From Beijerinckiaceae bacterium (GTDB lineage Bacteria; Pseudomonadota; Alphaproteobacteria; Rhizobiales; Beijerinckiaceae), in the NCBI GenBank assembly GCA_947458675.1, contig CANHAW010000015.1:1-13981 (forward strand): 13,981 nt of DNA, in the 5' to 3' direction. The notes under the pieces are model-generated. The model was given only the letters and a program-made list of their open reading frames with translations, searched no databases and was not told the origin of the DNA. The translations under genes were made by a program, and so were the position numbers. This document shows positions 6,407 through 13,379 of the stretch, one piece after another (position 1 is the stretch's first letter; the number at the start of each line of letters is the position of its first letter).

Positions 6407-7630
6407 CTAGCTTTTGGCCTTCAATGTGGCGACGGGCTGCTTGTTCTTCATCATTTCGACAAAACGATGGAAGAGATAATGGCTGTCGCGCGGGCCGGGC
6501 GAGGCTTCGGGATGGTGCTGGACCGAAAACGCCGGACGGTCGGTGAGCGCAATGCCGCAATTCGATCCGTCGAACAATGAGCGATGCGTCTCGACCGCAT
6601 TTTTGGGCAGCGTCGCGGGATCGACAGCAAAGCCGTGGTTCATCGAGACAATCTCGACCTTGTTGGTGGTGAAATCCTTCACCGGATGATTGGCGCCGTG
6701 ATGGCCCTGATGCATTTTGACGGTCTTGGCGCCAACGGCCAGCGCCAGCATTTGATGGCCGAGGCAAATGCCGAAAGTCGGAATTTTCTGTTCCAGAATC
6801 GCGCGGATCACCGGCACGGAATATTTGCCCGTCTCGGCCGGATCGCCGGGACCGTTTGAGAGAAACACGCCATCTGGTTTCAGCGCGAGAATGTCATCCG
6901 CCGACGTCGTGGCCGGGACGACAATCACTTCGCAGCCCGCGTCTGCCAGAAGGCGCAGAATATTGCGCTTCACGCCATAATCGATGGCGACAACCTTGAA
7001 GGTCGGCTGGCCGAGTTCGCCATAGCCTTTGCCGAGCTGCCAGCTGGTTTCTTTCCATGTGTAGCGTTGCGAAGCGGTGACGCCGGGCACGAGATCCATG
7101 CCGTTAATGCCCGGCCATTCGCGCGCCTGCTTTTTCAGCGCTTCAATATCGAACTTGCCGTCGGGCGCATGGGCGATGACGGCATTGGGCATGCCTTTCT
7201 CGCGAATGAGCGCGGTGAGTGCGCGTGTATCGAGGCCGCACATGCCGACAATATTGCGTGCCTTCAGCCATTGGTCGAAATGACGCGTGGAGCGATGATT
7301 GGCCGGCTCGGTGATCGGCGCTTGCACGATCACGCCGCGAATGCCCGATTGGGCGGCCATATTCACCGTCTCGATATCTTCCTCATTCGTGCCGACATTG
7401 CCGATATGGGGAAAGGTGAAGGTGACGATCTGCCCTGAATAGGATGGGTCGGTGAGGATTTCCTCATAACCTGTGATGGCGGTGTTGAAGCAGACTTCGC
7501 CGACCGAATGGCCGGTTGCGCCGAGGCCGAAGCCCTCGATCACAGTTCCATCTGCAAGCACGAGCAGGGCGGTTGCGATGGGGGTCTGCCAACCTTGATT
7601 GGCGGCTTTGTCTTGAACGGGCGTGGTCAT
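6407..7630 (-). CDS. carA: Carbamoyl-phosphate synthase small (glutaminase) subunit
   Basis: Hydrolyses glutamine and channels ammonia to the large subunit CarB, which makes carbamoyl phosphate for pyrimidine and arginine synthesis. The 407-residue length is usual. The N-terminal half (about 18-170) is the CPSase small-chain domain with FNTAITGYEEILTDPSYSGQ (48-67). The class I glutamine amidotransferase domain follows from about 212, with SNGPGDP (258-264), the nucleophile elbow GICLGHQ (287-293, catalytic C289), and QHHPEASPGP (371-380) giving catalytic H373 and E375. All active-site residues are intact. carB is not in the window. The start at 7630 has only a weak ribosome-binding site, but family length supports it. 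A good promoter lies 120 bases upstream. Confidence 0.97.
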   Translation of the reverse strand: MTTPVQDKAANQGWQTPIATALLVLADGTVIEGFGLGATGHSVGEVCFNTAITGYEEILTDPSYSGQIVTFTFPHIGNVGTNEEDIETVNMAAQSGIRGVIVQAPITEPANHRSTRHFDQWLKARNIVGMCGLDTRALTALIREKGMPNAVIAHAPDGKFDIEALKKQAREWPGINGMDLVPGVTASQRYTWKETSWQLGKGYGELGQPTFKVVAIDYGVKRNILRLLADAGCEVIVVPATTSADDILALKPDGVFLSNGPGDPAETGKYSVPVIRAILEQKIPTFGICLGHQMLALAVGAKTVKMHQGHHGANHPVKDFTTNKVEIVSMNHGFAVDPATLPKNAVETHRSLFDGSNCGIALTDRPAFSVQHHPEASPGPRDSHYLFHRFVEMMKNKQPVATLKAKS

Positions 7631-7749
7631 GGCTCTACACCGTCTTTCGCGCGTTCGGACGCGGCGCGATAATGCTGGCGCGGCCGGACGGGAATTCGAG
7701 AGATCTCTGGGTTCTTGCGCCTCTTGTACAGGGCGCGAGGTTGGCGCGG

Positions 7750-7778
7750 AAGCTAGGTGAGGCCCCGGCCCTCGTCAA
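7750..7778 (-). promoter_or_regulatory. sigma70-type promoter of carA
   Basis: On the minus strand TTGACG (7778-7773) and TAGCTT (7755-7750) are separated by exactly 17 bases. This is the best promoter match in the window. Transcription would start near 7743, leaving a leader of about 110 bases before carA. That leader is long enough for pyrimidine- or arginine-responsive control, but I see no recognisable regulator site or leader peptide. Confidence 0.7.
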
Positions 7779-7791
7779 CCCTGTGGGAATG

Positions 7792-7820
7792 TTGAAAGCA
7801 CATGCGCTTTCAGCCATTTA
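7792..7820 (+). promoter_or_regulatory. Possible promoter of yqeY with a 7-base palindrome
   Basis: TTGAAA (7792-7797), 17 bases, then CATTTA (7815-7820) is a reasonable -35 with a weak -10, placed about 40 bases before yqeY. TGAAAGC (7793-7799) and its complement GCTTTCA (7806-7812) form an inverted repeat that overlaps the -35 and spacer, as an operator would. It is also only 14 bases upstream of the carA -35 on the other strand. Confidence 0.35.
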
Positions 7821-7860
7821 GCTTTGCCGCGCCGAGGGCTGCGGTCATGAGGAGAAAAAC

Positions 7861-8319
7861 ATGTCGCTGCTGCGCGAGCGTTTCACCCAGGAAATGAAGG
7901 ATGCGATGAAGTCGGGCGACAAGGCGCGCCTCGCCACAATCCGCATGGTCCAGGCCGCGCTCAAGGATCGCGATATTGAAGCGCGCGGTCAGGGCAAAGA
8001 GGTCAGCGAGGAGGATATTCTCGCCCTCCTGCAGAAAATGGTGAAGAGCCGGCAGGAATCGGTCGGCATGTATGTTCAGGGCGGCCGTGAGGATCTGGCC
8101 GCTCAGGAGCGGGGCGAGATCGAGGTCATCCAGTCTTTCCTGCCCAAGCAGATGGGCGATGACGAGGTGCAGGCGGCCATCAAGGCGGCCATTGCCGAGA
8201 CTGGCGCCGCCTCGATGAAGGATATGGGCAAAGTGGTTGCCGTCCTGAAGGCCAAATTCACGGGCCAGATGGATTTCGGCAAAGCCAGCGCCGCGGTGAA
8301 GGCCGCGCTGAACGGGTGA
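7861..8319 (+). CDS. yqeY: GatB/YqeY-domain protein
   Basis: A 152-residue cytosolic protein of the YqeY family, all-helical and homologous to the C-terminal tail domain of the GatB amidotransferase subunit that docks tRNA. The domain is complete: helical LRERFTQEMKDAMKSGDK (4-21), the conserved LLQKMVKSRQESV (56-68), IQSFLPKQM (90-98) and DMGKVVAVLK (121-130) before the final helix. Its function outside GatB is not established, although tRNA-related roles are suggested. A strong Shine-Dalgarno GAGGAG sits seven bases before the ATG. In many proteobacteria yqeY lies beside rpsU-dnaG-rpoD and here it precedes dnaG, separated by a structured repeat. Confidence 0.93.
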   Translation: MSLLRERFTQEMKDAMKSGDKARLATIRMVQAALKDRDIEARGQGKEVSEEDILALLQKMVKSRQESVGMYVQGGREDLAAQERGEIEVIQSFLPKQMGDDEVQAAIKAAIAETGAASMKDMGKVVAVLKAKFTGQMDFGKASAAVKAALNG

Positions 8320-8324
8320 GTTTT

Positions 8325-8445
8325 CTCCCTCCCCCCTGCGGGGAGGGCGACTCGCCATGCAATGGCGAGCGGGGTGGGGGTCGCGCCAAACTCGTTTGAT
8401 GGGCGCAACCCGCACCCCCACCCCTCCCCGCAAGGGGGAGGGGAG
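8325..8445. repeat. 121-base nested palindromic intergenic repeat
   Basis: The outer arms at 8325-8347 and 8422-8445 are inverted copies with about two differences. Each arm is itself a hairpin (for example 8327-8334 with 8340-8347). Inside are CTCGCCAT/ATGGCGAG (8351-8358 with 8362-8369) and GGGGTGGGGGT/ACCCCCACCCC (8371-8381 with 8414-8424), enclosing GCGCC/GGCGC and CAAAC/GTTTG. Compensating arms at every level point to a structured element. Similar CCCTCCCC...GGGGTGGGGGT elements recur in alphaproteobacterial genomes. It begins five bases after the yqeY stop and may also act as its terminator. Confidence 0.85.
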
Positions 8446-8466
8446 CAGGCCCCGCAGCATCTTCCC

Positions 8467-8475
8467 TGTGGATAA
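8467..8475 (-). promoter_or_regulatory. Perfect DnaA box upstream of dnaG
   Basis: The minus strand reads TTATCCACA, the exact consensus DnaA-binding site, 57 bases before the dnaG start. By chance about 0.1 such 9-mer is expected in 14 kb over both strands, assuming equal base use, and fewer in GC-rich DNA. No second strong box is nearby, so this is more likely a regulatory site or titration site than an origin. Confidence 0.6.
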
Positions 8476-8532
8476 CGGGAGCAACGCAGGAGAATTCCGG
8501 GCCTTGGCGCAATCGCCCTGTATCTCAGAGGA

Positions 8533-10464
8533 ATGCGGTTCACCCCCTCCTTCCTCGACGAGATCAAGGCCCGGCTTCCGGTCTCTGAAGTCGTGCGCCG
8601 GCGCGTGAAGCTGCAAAAGGCCGGGCGTGAATGGAAAGGCCTGTCGCCTTTCAATCAGGAAAAATCCCCGAGCTTTTTCGTCAATGACCAGAAAATGGCC
8701 TGGTTCGACTTTTCCTCGGGCCGCAATGGCAATGTCTTCGACTTTGTCATGGCGACCGAAGGGCTGAGTTTTCCTGAAGCCGTTGAGCGGCTTGCCGCAG
8801 AAGCGGGCCTGGCTCTGCCGGTCGTCACGCCTGAAGCGCAGGAGCGCGAGCGCAAACGCGCCTCGCTGCAGGATGTGCTCGAAATGGCGGCGGCTTTTTT
8901 CGAAAACCAATTGCAGGCGCAGATCGGGGCACGGGCGCGGGGCTATCTTGCCGATCGCGGGCTTGGTCCCGCCATTCAGAAGCAATTCCGCATCGGTTAT
9001 TCGCCGAATGAGAAATTCGCGCTGCGCGATTATCTGGCTGCAAAAAATGTGACGCTGGATCAGATGATCGATACGGGCATGCTCGTCCATGGCGACGATA
9101 TTGCCGTGCCCTATGATCGTTTCCGCGATCGCGTGATGTTTCCGATCTGCGATCGTTCGGGCAAAGTCATCGCCTTTGGCGGGCGTGCTCTCGATAAGGA
9201 TGTGGCGGCCAAATATCTCAATTCGCCCGAGACGCCGCTCTTTCACAAAGGCTCCGTCGTCTACAATCACCATAATGCGCGCAAGGCGGCCCATGAGCGC
9301 GGCACGGTGATTGCGGTTGAGGGCTATGTCGATGTGATCTCGATGAGCGTGGCGGGCTTTCCCCATGTCGTCGCCCCGCTCGGCACCGCGCTGACCCCCG
9401 ATCAATGCGAGCTTTTGTGGCGCATGGCGGAAGAGCCGATCCTGTGTTTCGACGGCGATAGGGCCGGCCGCAAGGCGGCCCATCGCGCCATCGATACGGC
9501 GCTCCCGCTGATCGGGCCGGGAAAGAGCCTGCGCTTCGCCTTCCTGCCCGAGGGGCAGGATCCCGACGATCTTGCCCGCTCGGGCGGCGAGGCGGCCATT
9601 GCCGAAGTGCTGGCGGGCGCGCGCCCCTTGGTCGAGGTGCTTTGGCAAAGGGAGGCCGAGGTCGGCCCGCTCGATACGCCCGAGCGTCGCGCCGCGCTGG
9701 AGCGCCGGCTCTCCGATCTGACCCGCGAGATCAAGGACGAAACCCTGCGCCGCTATTATCGCGACGATATTCGCCAGCGCCTCGATCTGATGTCGGGCCG
9801 TGCCCCCGCAGGCGGTCAGGCGCGCGGCGCAGGCGCGGGTCAGCGCCGTAACGCGCCCGCCCGATCCGGGCGTGGATCGCCCTTCGGTCCACCCCCCAGC
9901 TATCTGGCCTCGCCGCCCTCCCTCTCTGCCAGTCTGGTGCGCAGCCAGGTCTTTGCGCGGGGCGCCGGCATGCCCCGCCGGGAGGCCGAAATCCTCCTCA
10001 ACTTGCTGAATCATCCCGGTCTTCTGGCCCGCCACGCGGAAGATCTGGCCAGTCTCGATCTGACTGCGAAAGATGCCAAACAGGTTCAGGCGGCTTTGGC
10101 CGCGCTGGCGGCCGAATCCTTTGCCGACCATGTCGAATTGCGCCTTGCCATCGACAAGGCCGGGTTGCAGCGGGCCCGCGAGGCCGTGGAGCGGGCGGCC
10201 GAGCCCGTGCCCTGGCCCTTGAAACCAGATGCTGCAGAAGTCGACGCTGGAGAGGTTTTGCGGCAGGCCCTGGCCTTGCATAGACGCGCGCGGGCGCTAC
10301 ATAAGGAACTGAAATCCGCAGAGATTGCGCTTGGCGAGGATGCCAACGAGCAGAACCTGGCAAGGTTGCGCGAGATTCAGGCGGAGCTCTCCGGGATCGA
10401 AGGGCGTGAGGCAGCGGTCGAGGGATTTGGAATTTCCTCCGGCCGTCAGGGCCAGGTTTTGTGA
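8533..10464 (+). CDS. dnaG: DNA primase with substituted zinc-finger ligands
   Basis: Makes RNA primers for chromosome replication and works with the DnaB helicase. The 643-residue length is normal. An N-terminal CHC2-type domain spans about 1-100. The RNA polymerase core (about 110-370) contains RVMFPICDRSGKVIAFGGR (200-218), the Toprim acidic motif VEGYVDV (262-268) and CFDGDRAGR (305-313), so the catalytic residues are present. A low-complexity linker (about 415-470) and a C-terminal helicase-binding domain follow. The usual C-x2-H-x17-C-x2-C ligands are replaced by S38, N41, D59 and S62 at exactly the same spacing (LSPFNQEKSPSF and WFDFSSGRNG), so no zinc can be bound there in the usual way. 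The start MRFTPSFLDEI matches homologues. AGAGGA abuts the ATG with unusually short spacing. Confidence 0.96.
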   Translation: MRFTPSFLDEIKARLPVSEVVRRRVKLQKAGREWKGLSPFNQEKSPSFFVNDQKMAWFDFSSGRNGNVFDFVMATEGLSFPEAVERLAAEAGLALPVVTPEAQERERKRASLQDVLEMAAAFFENQLQAQIGARARGYLADRGLGPAIQKQFRIGYSPNEKFALRDYLAAKNVTLDQMIDTGMLVHGDDIAVPYDRFRDRVMFPICDRSGKVIAFGGRALDKDVAAKYLNSPETPLFHKGSVVYNHHNARKAAHERGTVIAVEGYVDVISMSVAGFPHVVAPLGTALTPDQCELLWRMAEEPILCFDGDRAGRKAAHRAIDTALPLIGPGKSLRFAFLPEGQDPDDLARSGGEAAIAEVLAGARPLVEVLWQREAEVGPLDTPERRAALERRLSDLTREIKDETLRRYYRDDIRQRLDLMSGRAPAGGQARGAGAGQRRNAPARSGRGSPFGPPPSYLASPPSLSASLVRSQVFARGAGMPRREAEILLNLLNHPGLLARHAEDLASLDLTAKDAKQVQAALAALAAESFADHVELRLAIDKAGLQRAREAVERAAEPVPWPLKPDAAEVDAGEVLRQALALHRRARALHKELKSAEIALGEDANEQNLARLREIQAELSGIEGREAAVEGFGISSGRQGQVL

Positions 10465-10470
10465 GCACAG

Positions 10471-10510
10471 CGGCCCGGAGAGTGGATTGGCCTCTCCGAG
10501 CCGTTTCGTT
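10471..10510 (+). terminator. Probable intrinsic terminator after dnaG
   Basis: CGGCCCGGAGAG (10471-10482) pairs with CTCTCCGAGCCG (10492-10503) with one mismatch in twelve, a nine-base loop, then TTTCGTT. It begins six bases after the dnaG stop. Overlapping its 3' side is TTGGCC (10487-10492), 17 bases, TAGTTA (10510-10515), a weak candidate for a separate rpoD promoter. Confidence 0.6.
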
Positions 10511-10579
10511 AGTTAGGACCGGTTTAAGACCGGGCAGGCCTAATGGTCGCGAGTGATTCGTGCGGCCTTGGCCGAACTG

Positions 10580-10604
10580 CCGGAGGTGGGGGCGACCCCT
10601 CCGG
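10580..10604 (+). promoter_or_regulatory. Leader hairpin just upstream of the rpoD ribosome-binding site
   Basis: CCGGAGG (10580-10586) pairs with CCTCCGG (10598-10604), with further G-C pairs possible inside. The 5' arm contains GGAGG, which would resemble a Shine-Dalgarno if exposed. The stem ends 12 bases before the likely true GGAG site (10617-10620). A smaller CCGGT/ACCGG hairpin is at 10519-10533. Confidence 0.5.
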
Positions 10605-10626
10605 AAGGCGCGGGATGGAGTTGAGA

Positions 10627-12627
10627 ATGGCGAAGAAGGACGAAGAGAAGCGCGACGGCGAAGCCGCTGCCCCGGAGGCGGCAGATAGCCCGTTGCTCGA
10701 TCTCTCGGATGCGGCCGTCAAACGGATGATCAAGCTCGCCAAGAAGCGCGGCTATGTCACCCATGACGAATTGAACGCCGTCCTTCCGTCAGAAGAAGTG
10801 ACGTCAGACCAGATCGAAGACGTCTATGCGATGCTCAATGAAATGGGCATTACCGTTTCCGAGGCTGAGGAAGCCGACGAGGATGCCGCCGAGGGCGCGG
10901 AAGAGGCTGAGGAAGCCGATTCCACCGATCTCGTCGATGTCGCGCGCCCCGCGCCTGTTGTGACTGTGCGCGCCGAGCCGGCCGATCGCACCGACGACCC
11001 CGTGCGCATGTATCTGCGCGAAATGGGCTCGGTCGAATTGCTGTCGCGCGAAGGCGAAATTGCCATTGCCAAGCGCATTGAGGCTGGCCGCGAGGCGATG
11101 ATTGCGGGCCTGTGCGAAAGCCCGCTGACGTTCCAGGCGATCATCATCTGGCGCGACGAATTGAACGACGGCAAGGTTCTGCTGCGCGACATTATCGATC
11201 TTGAGGCCACTTACGCCGGGCCGGACGGCAAGAATACGCCGAAGATCGACATGACGGCCCCCGATGCGCCACCTGCGCCGCCGCGCAATGCCCCGCCCAC
11301 CCTTGGCGATGGGGCGATGCCGGAGGAAGGTTTCGACGACGAAGACGATATGGAAAATTCCGTATCGCTGTCGGCGATGGAAGCCGAGCTGAAGCCGAAG
11401 GTTCTGGAGACTTTCGACCGCATTGCGGATGCTTACAAAAAGCTGCGCCGCCTGCAGGACCAGAATGTCGAGCACAAGCTCAAGAACGAGACGCTGACGC
11501 CGGCTCAGGAGCGCAAATACAAGACGCTCAAGAAAGAGATCGTCGCGGATGTGAAATCGCTCTCGCTCAACCAGAACCGCATCGATGCGCTGGTCGAGCA
11601 GCTCTATGACATCAACAAGCGCCTCATCGGTCTTGAAACAAGGCTGATGCGCCTTGGTGAATCGCATGGCGTGGCGCGCGAGGATTTCCTGAAAAATTAT
11701 CAGGGCTCCGAGCTTGATCCCAAATGGCTGTTGCGCGTCGGCAAACTCGGCACGCGCGGCTGGAAGGATTTCATCGCCAAGGAAAAAGATCCGATCAAGG
11801 TTTTGCGCGGCGACATTCATGCGCTGGCCACCGAGACGGGCCTTGAGATTCAGGAATTCCGCAAGATCGTCCAGATGGTCCAGAAGGGCGAGCGCGAAGC
11901 CCGCCAGGCCAAGAAGGAAATGGTCGAGGCGAATCTGCGTCTCGTGATTTCGATTGCGAAGAAATACACCAATCGCGGCCTGCAATTCCTCGATCTCATT
12001 CAGGAAGGCAATATCGGCCTGATGAAGGCGGTCGATAAATTCGAATATCGCCGCGGCTATAAATTCTCGACCTATGCGACCTGGTGGATTCGCCAGGCCA
12101 TCACGCGCTCGATTGCCGATCAGGCGCGCACGATCCGTATCCCCGTGCATATGATCGAGACGATCAACAAGATCGTGCGCACCTCGCGCCAGATGTTGCA
12201 TGAAATTGGGCGTGAGCCGACACCGGAAGAATTGGCCGAAAAACTCGCCATGCCGCTCGAAAAAGTGCGCAAGGTTTTGAAAATCGCCAAGGAGCCAATC
12301 TCGCTCGAGACGCCGATTGGCGACGAGGAAGATTCGCATCTGGGCGATTTCATCGAGGACAAGAATGCGATCCTGCCGATCGATGCGGCGATCCAGTCGA
12401 ATCTGCGCGAGACGACAACCCGCGTGCTCGCCTCGCTCACGCCGCGCGAAGAGCGCGTGCTGCGCATGCGCTTTGGCATTGGCATGAACACCGATCATAC
12501 GCTGGAAGAAGTCGGCCAGCAGTTTTCAGTGACGCGCGAACGTATTCGCCAGATCGAGGCGAAGGCGCTTAGAAAGCTGAAACATCCGTCGAGATCGCGG
12601 AAGCTGCGGAGCTTCCTGGACAATTGA
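10627..12627 (+). CDS. rpoD: RNA polymerase primary sigma factor (sigma70, RpoD)
   Basis: Housekeeping sigma factor that directs RNA polymerase to -10/-35 promoters. The 666 residues fit alphaproteobacterial RpoD. Region 1.1 (about 21-75) is followed by an acidic linker (79-101) and region 1.2 ([20 protein letters not shown], 123-142). A large non-conserved region spans about 165-395. Region 2 runs from about 425, with [20 protein letters not shown] (436-455), [20 protein letters not shown] (461-480) and [16 protein letters not shown] (481-496). Region 3 is about 505-580, and region 4 carries the helix-turn-helix [20 protein letters not shown] (626-645). The start at 10627 has GGAG at six bases, and an upstream in-frame ATG at 10543 lacks one and lies in the leader. 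It closes the yqeY-dnaG-rpoD cluster, has rpsU missing, and is followed by a strong terminator. Confidence 0.97.
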   Translation: MAKKDEEKRDGEAAAPEAADSPLLDLSDAAVKRMIKLAKKRGYVTHDELNAVLPSEEVTSDQIEDVYAMLNEMGITVSEAEEADEDAAEGAEEAEEADSTDLVDVARPAPVVTVRAEPADRTDDPVRMYLREMGSVELLSREGEIAIAKRIEAGREAMIAGLCESPLTFQAIIIWRDELNDGKVLLRDIIDLEATYAGPDGKNTPKIDMTAPDAPPAPPRNAPPTLGDGAMPEEGFDDEDDMENSVSLSAMEAELKPKVLETFDRIADAYKKLRRLQDQNVEHKLKNETLTPAQERKYKTLKKEIVADVKSLSLNQNRIDALVEQLYDINKRLIGLETRLMRLGESHGVAREDFLKNYQGSELDPKWLLRVGKLGTRGWKDFIAKEKDPIKVLRGDIHALATETGLEIQEFRKIVQMVQKGEREARQAKKEMVEANLRLVISIAKKYTNRGLQFLDLIQEGNIGLMKAVDKFEYRRGYKFSTYATWWIRQAITRSIADQARTIRIPVHMIETINKIVRTSRQMLHEIGREPTPEELAEKLAMPLEKVRKVLKIAKEPISLETPIGDEEDSHLGDFIEDKNAILPIDAAIQSNLRETTTRVLASLTPREERVLRMRFGIGMNTDHTLEEVGQQFSVTRERIRQIEAKALRKLKHPSRSRKLRSFLDN

Positions 12628-12630
12628 TCG

Positions 12631-12659
12631 AAAGGCCCGGTGCGAACCGGGCCTTTTTT
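12631..12659 (+). terminator. Intrinsic terminator of rpoD
   Basis: AAAGGCCCGG (12631-12640) pairs perfectly with CCGGGCCTTT (12647-12656) around a TGCGAA loop and runs into TTTTTT. It starts four bases after the rpoD stop codon. Confidence 0.93.
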
Positions 12660-12662
12660 GTT

Positions 12663-12759
12663 TCGTCATTGCGAGGAGCCGCAGGCGACGAAGCAATCCA
12701 TCTCAACGGCAACCACCCGAAGATGGATTGCCGCGTCGCTTCGCTCCTCGCAATGACGA
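12663..12759. repeat. 97-base palindromic (MITE/REP-like) intergenic repeat
   Basis: The terminal arms TCGTCATTGCGAGGAGC (12663-12679) and its exact complement (12743-12759) enclose a second pair, CAATCCATCT (12694-12703) and AGATGGATTG (12721-12730), with a GACG/CGTC pair between. The GTCATTGCGAG...GCAATCC words match a palindromic element scattered through many proteobacterial genomes. It has no coding capacity and sits directly behind the rpoD terminator. Confidence 0.85.
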
Positions 12760-12765
12760 GGCCGC

Positions 12766-12794
12766 TTGCCTTCCTCGCCTCCTTCCGGCTATTT
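12766..12794 (+). promoter_or_regulatory. Candidate promoter of the tRNA gene
   Basis: TTGCCT (12766-12771), 17 bases, then CTATTT (12789-12794), with the tRNA 25 bases downstream. The placement right after the palindromic repeat and right before the tRNA fits a tRNA promoter, but the -10 is only a fair match. Confidence 0.45.
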
Positions 12795-12818
12795 CACCTG
12801 ACCCGATCCCTCGGCATC

Positions 12819-12894
12819 GGGCCTGTAGCTCAATGGTTAGAGCCGGCCGCTCATAACGGTCTGGTTGCAGGTTCGAGTCCTGCCGGGCCCACCA
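12819..12894 (+). tRNA. tRNA with CAT anticodon, probably tRNA-Ile2 (lysidine type)
   Basis: A complete 76-base cloverleaf with encoded CCA: acceptor GGGCCTG/CGGGCCC, D arm GCTC/GAGC, anticodon stem GGCCG/CGGTC around loop CTCATAA, and T arm GCAGG-TTCGAGT-CCTGC. The anticodon is CAT, so it is either methionine or the minor isoleucine tRNA in which TilS converts the wobble C to lysidine to read ATA. Acceptor pairs C4-G69 and C5-G68 are the ones I recall as TilS recognition features, the first pair G1-C72 rules out initiator tRNA, and the body resembles alphaproteobacterial tRNA-Ile2 rather than elongator Met. The Ile2 reading is therefore favoured but not proven. Confidence 0.9.
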
Positions 12895-12994
12895 TTTTCC
12901 CTGCCCGACGCAGCTCCCTGACTGAGGGGAACAACACGGCGACATGCGGCGTTTCTCCTGCGGTCCATTTGGGCCATTTGTTGGGAGGCTGGGC

Positions 12995-13312
12995 ATGGCG
13001 CGCCTTTCCGAATTTGATCTGAAAAACCTGCTCGGTGACAATTACAAAGTCATTCTGAACGAGAACGGCGCGGGCGGAACCGCTGCGGAAGAAAAAGCAT
13101 TTCTTGCACGAAAGGCCGAAGAAGCGGCGACCAACCAGCGCTATAGCGCAACCGCCTGCTGCCTTTTGGGCGTTGCCCTCGTGATCGCAGGCTTCTACCT
13201 CAACGGGCCGATCATTGGCTTTGAAAAGGGGCTCGGGGCCGTGCTGTTGCTGATTGGATTGGGGTGGCTCTTCATCCTGCGGCGTGGGGCCGCCCGTCGG
13301 TCACGTATCTGA
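12995..13312 (+). CDS. Small two-helix membrane protein, unknown function
   Basis: A 105-residue protein not recognised. The first 50 residues are soluble and charged (MARLSEFDLKNLLGDNYKVI, then a glycine/alanine-rich stretch and an acidic helix). Two hydrophobic segments follow at about 52-70 and 75-96, joined by a short NGPIIGFEKG turn, and the tail RRGAARRSRI is strongly basic, so the N and C termini probably both lie in the cytoplasm. GGGAGG six bases before the ATG makes this start convincing. The longer frame beginning at 12944 lacks such a site. It is a single gene behind the tRNA, with no clear terminator between them. No function can be given from sequence or context. Confidence 0.7.
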   Translation: MARLSEFDLKNLLGDNYKVILNENGAGGTAAEEKAFLARKAEEAATNQRYSATACCLLGVALVIAGFYLNGPIIGFEKGLGAVLLLIGLGWLFILRRGAARRSRI

Positions 13313-13379
13313 TATGTGTCGGAACTAGGCGCGGCCCGTCTTTTGCCCCATGATTGGCGAAGGCTGTGGGGGTAGACGC

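Noticed and set aside
7810..10281. Very long open frame (823 codons) on the minus strand opposite yqeY and dnaG
   Set aside because: It is antisense to two well-supported genes, includes the intergenic repeat translated as proline/glycine-rich peptide, and shows no domain. Such frames arise from GC-rich codon use in the sense genes.
10543..10626. Extended N terminus of RpoD from the ATG at 10543
   Set aside because: It lacks a ribosome-binding site, spans the leader hairpin, and would add glycine-rich sequence not typical of RpoD. The ATG at 10627 has GGAG at good spacing.
10804..12498. 564-codon open frame on the minus strand opposite rpoD
   Set aside because: Complement of a highly conserved sigma factor, with no ribosome-binding site or family resemblance. 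A codon-bias shadow.
12624..13022. Plus-strand frame from the rpoD stop through the palindromic repeat and the tRNA
   Set aside because: It overlaps a terminator, a repeat and a tRNA and has no plausible start signal.
12703..13041. Minus-strand frame across the tRNA containing a RQDSNLQPDRYERPA-like stretch
   Set aside because: This peptide is a well-known false protein produced by translating tRNA genes backwards. The tRNA is intact, so the frame is spurious.
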